A DNA stretch of 64,000 nt from Roseomonas sp. HF4 (GCF_005222755.1 NZ_STGD01000004.1:186001-250000), one strand, 5' to 3'; positions 8,516 to 17,026 are shown, counted from the first letter of the stretch. Notes: generated from the letters alone by a model not told the origin. Numbers and translations: made by a program.

Positions 8516-9763
8516 ATGCGCGTACTCATCGCCGGTGGCGGAATCGGGGGACTGACCCTCGCGCTGTCGCTCCACCAGGCCGGGATCGATTGCGCGGTCT
8601 TCGAGCAGGCGCCGGAGATCCGCCCGCTCGGCGTCGGCATCAACGTGCTGCCGCATGCGATGCGCGAACTGACCGAACTCGGCCTGCAGGAGCGGGTCGC
8701 CGCGGCCGGGATCGTCACCCAGGAACTCGCCTACGCCAACCGCTTCGGCCAGATGATCTGGTCCGAGCCGCGCGGTCGCCACGCCGGCTATGCCTGGCCG
8801 CAGGTCTCGATCCACCGCGGCCGGCTGCACATGGTGCTGCTGGAGGCGGCGCGGGAGCGCCTGGGCGATGCGCGCATACACCTCGGCGCGCAGCTCGAAG
8901 GCTTCGACCAGGACGATCGCGGCGTGACCGCGCGCTTCGCGAACCGCGCGACGGCGCGCGGCGACGTGCTGGTCGCGGCCGACGGCATCCACTCCATGGC
9001 GCGCGGCCATTTCTACCCGGATGAAGGGCCGCCGCTCTGGGACGGCGCGATCCTGTGGCGCGCGACCAGCATCGCCGATCCCTTCCTGACCGGCGCGACC
9101 ATGGTCGGTGCCGGCAACCGCGACGTGAAGTTCGTCGTCTACCCCATCGCCGATCTGCCGGACGGCAGGAAGCTGACCAACTGGATCGCCGAGATCCGCG
9201 TGGACCCGAACCAGGCGTGGAAGCGGGAGGACTGGAACCGCCCCGGCCGGATCGAGGATTTCATCGGCACCTTCGATTCCTGGCGCTTCGACTGGCTCGA
9301 CATCCCGGCGCTGATCCGCTCGGCCGAGGCGGTCTACGAATTCCCGATGGTCGACCGCAACCCGCTGCCGCGCTGGACGCATGGGCGCGTGACGCTGCTG
9401 GGCGACGCGGCGCATCCGCTCTATCCGATCGGCTCGAACGGCGCGTCGCAGGGCATCCTCGACGCGCGCACGCTGGCGCTCAAGCTCGCGACCGTGGCCG
9501 ATCCCGCCGCCGCGCTCGAGGCCTATGAGGCGGTGCGCCGGCCGGCCACCGCCGCATTGCTGGAGGCGACGCGCGGCGACGGGCCGGACGTGGTGCTCGA
9601 CATGGCGGAGGCCCGCGCGCCCGAAGGCTTCACCGATATCGAGGCGATCTTCCCGATGGCCGAACGCGCCGAGGTCGCCGCGCACTACAAGCGCCTGGCG
9701 GGCTTCGAGCCCGCGACGCTGAACGCGCGCCCCAGCCTCTCGCCGCCACGGAGGGCCGCATGA
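8516..9763 (+). CDS. FAD-dependent aromatic-ring-type monooxygenase
   Basis: A 415-residue flavoprotein monooxygenase of the p-hydroxybenzoate hydroxylase/salicylate hydroxylase class. GGGIGG lies at 8-13 and E30 ends the FAD-binding fold. ADGIHSMAR near 160 is the conserved DG motif, and LLGDAAHPLYPIGSNGASQ near 295 is the GD motif. I chose the ATG at 8516, preceded by AAAGAGG; an upstream TTG at 8486 lacks support. The stop overlaps the next gene by four bases. Together with that amidohydrolase it suggests hydroxylation and then hydrolysis of an aromatic or heterocyclic compound. Confidence 0.88.
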   Translation: MRVLIAGGGIGGLTLALSLHQAGIDCAVFEQAPEIRPLGVGINVLPHAMRELTELGLQERVAAAGIVTQELAYANRFGQMIWSEPRGRHAGYAWPQVSIHRGRLHMVLLEAARERLGDARIHLGAQLEGFDQDDRGVTARFANRATARGDVLVAADGIHSMARGHFYPDEGPPLWDGAILWRATSIADPFLTGATMVGAGNRDVKFVVYPIADLPDGRKLTNWIAEIRVDPNQAWKREDWNRPGRIEDFIGTFDSWRFDWLDIPALIRSAEAVYEFPMVDRNPLPRWTHGRVTLLGDAAHPLYPIGSNGASQGILDARTLALKLATVADPAAALEAYEAVRRPATAALLEATRGDGPDVVLDMAEARAPEGFTDIEAIFPMAERAEVAAHYKRLAGFEPATLNARPSLSPPRRAA

Positions 9764-10782
9764 GCACGCACTACCTTTCCATCCGCCCCGACTGGCTCGC
9801 CGCGCGGCGGGAGGAGATCCTCGACCCCGGCCAGCGCATCGTCGACCCGCATCATCACCTCTGGGACCGGCCGGGCTGGCGCTACCTGCTCGACGATATC
9901 CTTGCCGACATCCGCACCGGCCACGACGTGCGAGCGACCGTGCTTGTGCAGGCCCGCGCCTTCCATCGCGCCGACGGCCCGGAGGAATTGCGCCCGGTGG
10001 GCGAGACGCAGTTCGCCGCCGGCATCGCCGCGATGTGCGAGAGCGGCGCCTATGGCGATGTCCGCGTCTGCCAGGGCATCGTGGGCTTCGCGGACCTGAC
10101 GCGCGGCGCCGCGGCCGGGGCGGTGCTGGATGCGCACATCGCCGCGGGCAATGGCCGCTTCCGCGGCATCCGGCACATCGCGACCTGGGACCCCGACCCG
10201 GAGATGCTGAACCCGGCCTATACGCCGGCCGAGGACATGCTCGACAGCCCGGGGTTCCGCGCCGGCATCGCTGAGCTGGGGAAGCGTGGCCTGTCCTTCG
10301 ATTCCTGGATGTACTTCCACCAGATCCCGAAGCTCGCCGCCCTGGCGCGCGCCGTCCCGGCCGTGCCGATGGTGCTGAACCATTGCGGCGGCATCCTCGG
10401 CATCGGGCGCTACGCCGGGCGGCGCGACGAGGTCTTCGCGCAATGGTCGGACAACATGGCCGAGCTCGCGGCCTGCCCCAACGTGATGGTGAAGTGCGGC
10501 GGCCTCGGGATGCGCCTTCCGGGCCTCGGGCTCGACGAGGCGCCCGTCGCGCCGTCCTCGGAGATGCTGGCGGCGGCGTGGCGCCCCTGGATGGAGCGCT
10601 GCATCGAGCTGTTCGGCACGGGCCGCTGCATGTTCGAGAGCAACTTCCCCGTGGACAAGGGCGGCTATGGCTACGCCGCCGGCTGGAACGCCTTCAAGCG
10701 CCTCGCGGCGGGCGCGAGCGCGGAGGAGAAGGCGGACCTGTTCTGGCGGTCGGCGACGCGCTTCTACCGGCTGGAGGGGTAG
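9760..10782 (+). CDS. Amidohydrolase (TIM-barrel metal-dependent hydrolase)
   Basis: A 340-residue member of the amidohydrolase 2 family. VDPHHHLWD at about 28-36 holds the HxH metal ligands, LNHCGG near 207 provides a later histidine, and FESNFPVDKGG near 290 is a family signature before the C-terminal helices. Relatives include 2-pyrone-4,6-dicarboxylate lactonase and decarboxylases. It overlaps the monooxygenase gene in an ATGA junction, so the pair is translationally coupled and probably acts in one pathway. The exact substrate is unknown. A composite hairpin repeat follows the stop. Confidence 0.87.
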   Translation: MSTHYLSIRPDWLAARREEILDPGQRIVDPHHHLWDRPGWRYLLDDILADIRTGHDVRATVLVQARAFHRADGPEELRPVGETQFAAGIAAMCESGAYGDVRVCQGIVGFADLTRGAAAGAVLDAHIAAGNGRFRGIRHIATWDPDPEMLNPAYTPAEDMLDSPGFRAGIAELGKRGLSFDSWMYFHQIPKLAALARAVPAVPMVLNHCGGILGIGRYAGRRDEVFAQWSDNMAELAACPNVMVKCGGLGMRLPGLGLDEAPVAPSSEMLAAAWRPWMERCIELFGTGRCMFESNFPVDKGGYGYAAGWNAFKRLAAGASAEEKADLFWRSATRFYRLEG

Positions 10783-10786
10783 GGCC

Positions 10787-10956
10787 GGGGGGAGAAGAGA
10801 ACTTCTCCCCCCATGGGTCGCGCTGTCGTCGCTGCGCGACGCCGACGCGACCCATCCCCCCCCTAAACCTTCTTTGCCATCTGGCGCCCAACCTTCCAGG
10901 ACAAGCACCCGGTGACAAAGAAGGGAGGGGGATCGGGGGAGGTTCCCCTCCCCCGA
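10787..10956. repeat. Composite palindromic repeat, copy B
   Basis: This second copy lies between the convergent amidohydrolase and phosphodiesterase-like genes. An 11-bp stem (10787-10797 with 10802-10812, loop AGAA) is followed by a 10-bp stem ATGGGTCGCG/CGCGACCCAT (10813-10822 with 10846-10855) enclosing a GTCGC/GCGAC hairpin. The central stem is CCTTCTTTG/CAAAGAAGG (10868-10876 with 10916-10924), and the right stem is 10 bp (10933-10942 with 10947-10956, loop TTCC). The outer arms are swapped relative to copy A. Confidence 0.85.
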
Positions 10957-11000
10957 CCTTCCGACAGACCCACCGACACCTACCTGGCGCGGATGACGCC

Positions 11001-12425
11001 TCAGGCGCGCCGCATCCCGGTCGGGTAGATCCGTCCGCCCGACGCCTTGCGCATCGCCTCCAGCACGAAGCCGCCGGGCATCCCGATGGTCTCATGCAGA
11101 GGCGGCGCATCGCCCGCGTTGTCGAACGCGGCCATCAGCGGCGCGCCCTCCATCCCCTCGGTGCCGAGGCCCAGCATGTGCAGCAGCGTGGGCACGATGT
11201 CGGTCAGGTCGGCCGCTTCCTGCGCCACCGCGCCGCCGCGGAAGGGCCCGCCCTGCATCACCAGCACGGTCGCGAGTTCCGCGCGGTGCAGCCCGCCATG
11301 CATGCCACCGCCATCGGGCACGTCCGGCGCGTCGAAGGGCGCGGTGCCGGCCAGGCCCCATTCGTCCGCCGCTTCCGACCCCGCGAAGGTCGCGACCAGG
11401 TCGGCGCTGCGCGCATGCGCGCTGCCGAGGGCTGCCAGCGGGAAGGCGCTGCCTTCGGGCAGGATGGCCGGGTCGCGCGCCAGCAACGGCCCAGCCCAGG
11501 GCTGCGTCGCGAGGAACGCCGCGATCTGCGGCGCCAGCGCCACGTCGCGCAGCCAGAGGCCCGGTGCGGCGGCGGGGGCCACCACCACGTCGACATCGGG
11601 CGCCATGCCCGTGCCGGCGCGGAAACCCGCGCGTTGGAGTTCGGAACGCAGGCACATCTTGCCGCGCCCTGTGACATGGCCGTGGTCCGACAGCACGATG
11701 ACCGCGATCTCCGCCGCATCGGGCTGCGCGTCGCGCCAGGCGACGATGCGGCCCAGCACCTCATCCGCGGCCCGCAGCGCGGCCAGCGTCTCCGGCGCGC
11801 CAAGGCCGCACCAATGGAAGGCGACATCGGGCTCCGACAGCCAGAGCAGCGCGACATCCGGCGCGTGGCGCGGCAGGACATGCTCGAGCAGCACGCGGCC
11901 GGCGAACTCGACCCGCGCGGTATTGGGCGCCCCGTGCGGCGGCGTGGGGCCGAGCGCGGCCCGCACCTCCTCCGCGGTCTCGCTGCCCTCGTCCTCCACG
12001 TTCCAGCGGAAGGCGCCGAGGCGCCCGGCGGCCGGGTGCAGCAGCCGCGCCGCGCCCGCGGTGCCGGCGCTGACCAGCGCGAAGCTCATGCCCGCGGGTG
12101 CCAGGCGTTCCGCGAGGCTCGGCCGCTGCAGAGGCGACTCGGCGCCGGCCGCCATGGCGAGCACATCCTCCACCAGCTTGGTGCGCAGCAGCCGGTCGGG
12201 CGCCGCCGCGGCATCGAACAGCGTGTTCGCCACCATGCCATGCCCGCCCGGCCGGCAGCCGGTGATGAGGGAGGGCGTGGCGACGCGCGTTTCGGAAGGG
12301 AAGACGCTGCGCGCATTGGCGAAGCGCGTCCCGGCGGCGGCCAGCGCCGCGAGATGCGGCGTGCGCGCCGCATCCACCATGTCGGGCCGGAGCCCGTCGA
12401 GCGCCACCATGATGCAGCGGGTCAT
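11001..12425 (-). CDS. Alkaline-phosphatase-superfamily phosphodiesterase
   Basis: A 474-residue protein of the type I phosphodiesterase/nucleotide pyrophosphatase branch of the alkaline phosphatase superfamily. The N-terminal VALDGLRPDMVD (about 6-17) gives the first metal aspartate. A nucleophile region, FPSETRVATPSLITG, is followed by GGHGMVANT. VLSDHGHVTGRGK near 230 supplies the DH metal pair, and a late HGG adds a histidine. No signal peptide is apparent. It probably removes a phosphate, phosphonate or sulfate ester. It lies 79 bases downstream of the enolase-superfamily gene on the same strand, hence likely in the same operon. Confidence 0.8.
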   Translation of the reverse strand: MTRCIMVALDGLRPDMVDAARTPHLAALAAAGTRFANARSVFPSETRVATPSLITGCRPGGHGMVANTLFDAAAAPDRLLRTKLVEDVLAMAAGAESPLQRPSLAERLAPAGMSFALVSAGTAGAARLLHPAAGRLGAFRWNVEDEGSETAEEVRAALGPTPPHGAPNTARVEFAGRVLLEHVLPRHAPDVALLWLSEPDVAFHWCGLGAPETLAALRAADEVLGRIVAWRDAQPDAAEIAVIVLSDHGHVTGRGKMCLRSELQRAGFRAGTGMAPDVDVVVAPAAAPGLWLRDVALAPQIAAFLATQPWAGPLLARDPAILPEGSAFPLAALGSAHARSADLVATFAGSEAADEWGLAGTAPFDAPDVPDGGGMHGGLHRAELATVLVMQGGPFRGGAVAQEAADLTDIVPTLLHMLGLGTEGMEGAPLMAAFDNAGDAPPLHETIGMPGGFVLEAMRKASGGRIYPTGMRRA

Positions 12426-12504
12426 GCCGTCTCTCCCCCGTTCGGCGAGGCGTCCCTTTCGCCCGGCAGCGGCGCCGCGCAAAGGGACGGTTGCGTGACA
12501 GGCG

Positions 12505-13578
12505 TCAGCCGAGCATCGGCTCGAAGCCGAGGCCCGGCGCCGTGGGCAGCGCGATGGCGCCGCCCTGCGGGACAAGGTGCGGCCCGTAGGGCGCGCGCTC
12601 GAGGTCGGCGAAGTAGATCTCGATCGGCTCCGCCTCCTCGACGGCCGCGAGGACATGCAGCGTCGCGAGCAGCCCCGGGCCGAAATAGGGGCAATGGGGC
12701 ACGAGGCGCACGCCCATCCCGCGCGCCAACTCCGCGACCTCGAGCAGCGCCGAGACGCCGCCGACCTTGGTGACGGAGGGCTGCGCCACGTCCACCGCCC
12801 GCGCCTCGAGCATGCGGCAGAAATCCTCGACCGTGCCGTTGCACTCGCCGGCCGCGATCGGCACGGGGGAGGCGGCGCGGACGCGCGCGATGGCCGCGAT
12901 GTCCTCGGGCGGCCAGACCGGTTCCTCGACCCAGGCGGCGTTCCATCCCGCGACGGCCTCGCAGAACTCGATCGCCTCGGCCTCGGTGTCCCAGGCGCAG
13001 TTGATGTCGAGCATCAGCGGCACGTCTGGTGCCGCGCGATGGGCGGCGCGGATGCAGCCGAGGTCGACCTCGTGCAGCTTGATCCGGCGATAGCCGCGGC
13101 GCAGCGCCTCCTCGACATTGCGCGCGACATCGTCCGCCCGGCCGTAGCGCAGCAGGCTGGCATAGGCCGGCACGACCGGGCGCGCGGCATCGCCCAGCAG
13201 GGCATGCAGCGGCACGCCCGCCGCCTTGGCGCGGATGTCCCAGAGCGCGATGTCGATCGCCGAGATCCCGAAGGTGACCGGCCCGTTGCGCCCGAAATTG
13301 TGGAAGCGGCGCGCGAGCATGCGCGTCAGCGCCGCGATGTCGCGCGCATCCTGGCCGATGCAGGCGGGACCGATGAGCCGGTCGATGGCGTCCTTCGTCG
13401 TCTCCGCCAGCGTGAAGCCGAAACCTTCCCCCCAGCCATGGTGGCCGGCATCGGTCTCGACGCGGACCAGCAGCGTGTCCATCGCGCGGAGATGGAGGTT
13501 GCCGCCGACGCCCGATTCACCCGCGCCGTAGGTGAAGCCAGTGCGGTCGTGATGCGTGGTGACGCTGGTGATGCGCAT
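12505..13578 (-). CDS. Mandelate racemase/muconate lactonizing-type enolase
   Basis: A 357-residue enolase-superfamily enzyme that abstracts a proton alpha to a carboxylate. The metal ligands are visible as MLDINCAW (Asp), WVEEPVW (Glu) and AAGECNG (Glu), in the usual order in the second half. RRIKLHEVD replaces the KxK motif of racemases by KxH, so the chemistry may be dehydration rather than racemisation. The ATG has GAAGGGA upstream; an upstream in-frame start would only add an unrelated basic leader. It is divergent from a Bug-type receptor gene 82 bases away, a common pairing in sugar-acid catabolism. Confidence 0.87.
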   Translation of the reverse strand: MRITSVTTHHDRTGFTYGAGESGVGGNLHLRAMDTLLVRVETDAGHHGWGEGFGFTLAETTKDAIDRLIGPACIGQDARDIAALTRMLARRFHNFGRNGPVTFGISAIDIALWDIRAKAAGVPLHALLGDAARPVVPAYASLLRYGRADDVARNVEEALRRGYRRIKLHEVDLGCIRAAHRAAPDVPLMLDINCAWDTEAEAIEFCEAVAGWNAAWVEEPVWPPEDIAAIARVRAASPVPIAAGECNGTVEDFCRMLEARAVDVAQPSVTKVGGVSALLEVAELARGMGVRLVPHCPYFGPGLLATLHVLAAVEEAEPIEIYFADLERAPYGPHLVPQGGAIALPTAPGLGFEPMLG

Positions 13579-13660
13579 GCCCGTCCCTTCCGTGCGCGAC
13601 GTATCGGGGGGATACTCGCACCGACAGCCGGCGCGCATAAGCCGGGCAAGGAGGATACGC

Positions 13661-14629
13661 ATGGACCGCAGGACATTGCTTGGCGCGATGGGCGCACTGC
13701 CGCTCCTGGCCCCCGCCGTGGCTCACGCCGCCTGGCCCGAGCGGCCGATCCGCATCATCGTCCCCTTCGCCCCCGGCGGGCCTTCCGACATCCTCTCCCG
13801 TCTTCTTGCGCCGAAGATGAGCGCGACCCTCGGCCAGCCCGTGGTGGTCGAGAACCGCCCCGGCGCCGGCGGCGTGACGGGCGTGGACGCCGCCGCGAAA
13901 TCGGCGGCGGACGGCTACACCATCGTTCTCGGCAGCGCGGGCGGGCTTGCGATCTCGCCCCATCTGGGGCGCGGCACGCCGTACGATCCGCTGCGCGACC
14001 TCGTGCCGCTGACGCTCGGCGTGCTGGTGCCGGAACCCCTGGTCGTGCCGGCGGCGACCGGCTTCACGAGCTTCGCGGAGCTGATCGCCGCGGCCCGAGC
14101 GCGGCCGGGCGCGCTGAACTACGGATCGGCCGGGCCGGGCGGCATGCCGCATCTCGCGGCGGAGCTGCTGCGCGCCTCCGCGGACATCGACGTCACCCAC
14201 GTGCCCTATCGCGGCGGCGCGCCGCTGGCCTTGGCGCTCGTGCAGAACGAGGTGCAGCTGGGCTTCGCCGATCTGCCGGTGCTGCTGCCGCACATCCGCT
14301 CGGGCGTGCTGCGCGCGCTGGCGGTCGGCGCGGAGCGCCGCGTGCCCTGGCTGCCCGACGTGCCGACGACGACCGAACTCGGCCACCCCACGGTGCGCGC
14401 CGACAACTGGCATGGCTTCGTCGCACCCGCGCGCGTGCCCGAGGATGCGCTGGCTGCGCTGCACGGCGCGCTTTCCGGCGCACTGAAAGACCCCGAGGTC
14501 GCCCGCGCGCTGGATGCGCAGGGCGCCATCCCGGTCGGCAACAGCCGGGAGGAATTCGGCGCCTTCCTCCGCGCCGAGAACGAGAAGTGGAGCGGCGTCA
14601 TCCGCCGCGCGAATATCCGGATCGACTAG
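13661..14629 (+). CDS. Bug-family (TctC) periplasmic solute-binding protein
   Basis: A 322-residue receptor, the second Bug/TctC protein of the window. The signal peptide covers about residues 1-23 (MDRRTLLG start, cleavage after AHA). The mature protein begins AAWPERPIRIIVPFAPGGPS, the family hallmark. The ATG follows a strong AAGGAGG. No transporter membrane subunits are near. Divergence from the enolase-superfamily gene suggests it captures that enzyme's substrate. Its TAG stop lies inside the end of a palindromic element that also provides the stop of the convergent IsdG-like gene. Confidence 0.9.
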   Translation: MDRRTLLGAMGALPLLAPAVAHAAWPERPIRIIVPFAPGGPSDILSRLLAPKMSATLGQPVVVENRPGAGGVTGVDAAAKSAADGYTIVLGSAGGLAISPHLGRGTPYDPLRDLVPLTLGVLVPEPLVVPAATGFTSFAELIAAARARPGALNYGSAGPGGMPHLAAELLRASADIDVTHVPYRGGAPLALALVQNEVQLGFADLPVLLPHIRSGVLRALAVGAERRVPWLPDVPTTTELGHPTVRADNWHGFVAPARVPEDALAALHGALSGALKDPEVARALDAQGAIPVGNSREEFGAFLRAENEKWSGVIRRANIRID

Positions 14630-14675
14630 AGCAATATCCGATCAGAGGGAGTCATCCGATCGGGCGCTGCTCTAG
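14626..14675. repeat. ATCCGATC palindromic element supplying two stop codons
   Basis: A 50-base element is bounded by a perfect inverted repeat, CTAGAGCA and TGCTCTAG. Inside are two direct copies of ATCCGATC (14636-14643 and 14654-14661). The TAG at each end is the stop codon of the adjacent gene: 14627-14629 for the Bug-type gene, and the complement of 14672-14674 for the IsdG-like gene. Related sequence recurs at 26064-26192. It may work as a two-way terminator or be a small mobile repeat. Confidence 0.8.
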
Positions 14676-14989
14676 GCGCGGATCGTCTGGAGCACCTCGA
14701 AGCCCTCGAACTGCGGCGGGCCGAGGGTGGTGGGCTTCGACACCGCGCCCGCGCCGGCATGGGCGCGGCGGAACTGCTCGGACCGCGTCCAGCCCTCGAA
14801 GGCCTCCTTCGAGGCCCAGACGGTCAGGGAGGAATAGAGGATGTGGTCCGCCGCCGCCGGCCCCTTCAGCAGGTGGAAGGTCATGAAGCCCGGGACCTCG
14901 TGCAGGTGGCTCTCCCGTGTCAGCCAGGCCTGCTCGAAGGCAGGGGCATGCTCGGGGATGACACGGAAGCGGTTAGCGGCGACGAACAT
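14672..14989 (-). CDS. IsdG-like heme-degrading monooxygenase
   Basis: A 105-residue ABM-fold protein close to the IsdG/IsdI/HmoB family, which opens heme to release iron. The known IsdG catalytic residues Asn7, Trp67 and His77 have counterparts at N6, W67 and H77 here, within the conserved NRFRV start, the EGWTRSEQFRRAH helix and the GFMTFHLLKG strand. The ATG has AAGGA upstream. It is divergent, 69 bases apart, from an unrecognised 335-residue gene. A role in heme iron use is likely, but some ABM proteins of this size act on quinones or antibiotics. Confidence 0.75.
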   Translation of the reverse strand: MFVAANRFRVIPEHAPAFEQAWLTRESHLHEVPGFMTFHLLKGPAAADHILYSSLTVWASKEAFEGWTRSEQFRRAHAGAGAVSKPTTLGPPQFEGFEVLQTIRA

Positions 14990-15058
14990 GGCGATGTCCT
15001 TCCGAGGTTCACCCGCATTGCGGCGGGGTGGCGTCGATCGCGCAAGGGGGAGGGCGGC

Positions 15059-16066
15059 ATGAGCGACCGCGCAGCACTCGAGGCCGTTGCCGACTGGCAC
15101 CATGCCTGGTTCACCGGAATCGTGCTGATGGCGGTCTCCCGCCGCGGCGCGCCCGATGCGGCGGAGCTCGTCCGCCGCATCTTCCGTCGCCAGCAGGGCG
15201 AGAAGTTCCTCGCAGGGCTCGCCAAGCTAGGCCTCGCGGGCCTGCCGCCGGCGGTGGCGGCGGCGCGCTACCACTACCTGTCCAACTTCATCGGCGGCGT
15301 GGGCGTCGAATACGTGGAGGAAGGCCCGCGCAAGGCCTGGATCCGCTACCCGCCGCCGCGCTGGGTCTGGCCCGGTGCCACGATCTGCGGCATCCCGTCC
15401 GAGGTGAACGCCGCCATGCTGCACGGCTGGCACGCCAACAACGGGGTGCTGCTCGGCGCCCCCGGCCTCGGCTTCGTCTGCACGGGCCAGACGGTCGACG
15501 GCGATCCGGGGCTCGAGGGCTATTACATCGAGCACGACCGCCCGCTCGCCGGGCATGAACGGCTGCGCTTCGCGAAGCAGGAGGCGATGCCGCGCTTCGA
15601 CCCCGCCGCCGCGCCGCGCCTGCCCTCGGCCGACTGGCCGGCCGAACGGATCGCGAAGGCGCGGCGCAACTACGCGATGGAATACTGCCGCACCGCCCTG
15701 CAGGAGGCGGCGGCGCTGTTCGGCCCCGAGGCGGGCGGCGGGCTGCTCGGCCACGCCGCGCGGCTGGTCGGCATGCAGCACGTGCACGCGGTTGCGGCGG
15801 CGCTGGGCGCCGAGGGCTTCGCCGCCTTCGTCCAGACCCTGGCCGCGGCGACCGGCGACCGCGCGTTCGTGGCGGAGGCCGCCGGCGGCTTCATCGTCTC
15901 GCAGCCGGAGGTGGCGCTGCTGCGCGGCATCCCCGACCCCGGCGGTGTGCTCGTCAGCGCCTGGTCGGGCCTGCTGCATGGCGCGCTCGCGGCGCTCGAC
16001 CGCTTCGCGCGGCTCGACCTGCGGATCGACGGCGCCGCCTGTCCCGCCCCGACCGGCGCCGCCTGA
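15059..16066 (+). CDS. Conserved protein of unknown function
   Basis: A 335-residue soluble protein I do not recognise. It starts with an alpha-helical region (about 1-70), then a strand-rich stretch holding VEYVEEGPRKAWIRYPPPRW and a PGLEGYYIEHDRP segment, with helices again to the end. Conserved-looking cysteine, histidine and tyrosine residues occur (GWHANNG, NYAMEYCR), but no known catalytic signature is visible. No signal peptide or membrane segment is seen. The start ATG follows GGGGGAGGG. It is divergent from the IsdG-like monooxygenase, so the two may share regulation. Confidence 0.75.
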   Translation: MSDRAALEAVADWHHAWFTGIVLMAVSRRGAPDAAELVRRIFRRQQGEKFLAGLAKLGLAGLPPAVAAARYHYLSNFIGGVGVEYVEEGPRKAWIRYPPPRWVWPGATICGIPSEVNAAMLHGWHANNGVLLGAPGLGFVCTGQTVDGDPGLEGYYIEHDRPLAGHERLRFAKQEAMPRFDPAAAPRLPSADWPAERIAKARRNYAMEYCRTALQEAAALFGPEAGGGLLGHAARLVGMQHVHAVAAALGAEGFAAFVQTLAAATGDRAFVAEAAGGFIVSQPEVALLRGIPDPGGVLVSAWSGLLHGALAALDRFARLDLRIDGAACPAPTGAA

Positions 16067-16094
16067 AGGCCGGCACGGCCGGACTGCACGGCGA

Positions 16095-16913
16095 TCACGC
16101 GCCCCGGCCGGCGAGCCACCCCTGCACGACGCGATGATAATCCCCGAGGCCTTGCCGGGTGCCCACCATCCGGTTCATGGCCCGCCAGCGGCGCAGCACG
16201 CGCGCCGCGTCCGCGGCATGCTGCCCGAAGCCGAAGCCATCCTGCGCGATCGCCGCCAGCGCGCGCGCGTATTCCGCGTCGAAGCGCTGCCAGGGCGTGT
16301 CCGTCGCCTGGCCGGGCCTGAGTTGGTAGCGATAGGCCAGTGCCTCCGCGACCGGCGCCTCCCCGCCCAGGGCGGCGAGCGCGCGCAGGTCGAACAGCAC
16401 GTCGTCGATCAGCCGGAAATCGGGAAAGGGCCGCACCAGGTCGCGCCGCACGACCAGATGCAGCGACGCGAAGGCATGCCGCCAGCCGGCGAAGCCGATG
16501 CGCGTCGTGCCCGGCGCCGGCACGCGGCGCAGCTCCGCGCCGCCCGGGTCGCGCACGATGGTCGGCACGACCACGGCGCCGGCATGCCGCGCCACGCGAA
16601 GCGCCTGCGCGATGGCATCCGGCGGGCCCTCCAGCGCGTCGTCGCCGTCCAGCATCAGCACATACGCGCCCGCGGCGATGGCGAGCCCCCGGTTGCGCGC
16701 GGCATGCGCGCCGGTCGCAACCGGCCCGACCGCCGTGAAGCGGAGCCGCGGGTCGGGCGGCAGCAGGGGCGCGTAGTCGGTCCCGTCATCGGAGGTGACG
16801 ACGATCTCGACCGCCGCGCCCCCGGCGCGGTCGAGGGCCGATGCGACCGCGCGGGGCACCTCCGTCCACAGGCGATGGGCGGCGATCAGGACGGAGAGGT
16901 CGGGGGCCGGCAT
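16095..16913 (-). CDS. Family 2 glycosyltransferase
   Basis: A 272-residue GT-A fold glycosyltransferase. The start PDLSVLIAAHRLW is the family 2 nucleotide-sugar binding strand, ARNRGLAIAAGAYVLMLDGDD carries the DxD-type metal motif near residue 90, and a LIDDVLFDLR segment lies near the acceptor site. No transmembrane segment is seen, so the enzyme is probably cytosolic. I used the ATG at 16913; a GTG at 16973 would add 20 residues without a better ribosome site. It transfers a sugar to an unknown acceptor, perhaps an exopolysaccharide. It is divergent from lexA. Confidence 0.85.
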   Translation of the reverse strand: MPAPDLSVLIAAHRLWTEVPRAVASALDRAGGAAVEIVVTSDDGTDYAPLLPPDPRLRFTAVGPVATGAHAARNRGLAIAAGAYVLMLDGDDALEGPPDAIAQALRVARHAGAVVVPTIVRDPGGAELRRVPAPGTTRIGFAGWRHAFASLHLVVRRDLVRPFPDFRLIDDVLFDLRALAALGGEAPVAEALAYRYQLRPGQATDTPWQRFDAEYARALAAIAQDGFGFGQHAADAARVLRRWRAMNRMVGTRQGLGDYHRVVQGWLAGRGA

Positions 16914-17011
16914 GGCCCGGAATTCCCACAGGACGCGGCGCGGGGGAAGCCGCGCCGCGCCGGAATTGTCCACAGGAAATCCACATCCGAATGGGATTGA
17001 CTGTGACTTCG

Positions 17012-17026
17012 GAACCTAACTAGAAC
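17012..17026. promoter_or_regulatory. LexA-binding SOS box upstream of lexA
   Basis: GAAC, seven bases, GAAC is a perfect match to the alphaproteobacterial SOS box (GTTC-N7-GTTC on the other strand). It ends 63 bases before the lexA start, as expected for autorepression. It lies between lexA and the divergent glycosyltransferase gene, whose start is about 100 bases away. Confidence 0.85.
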
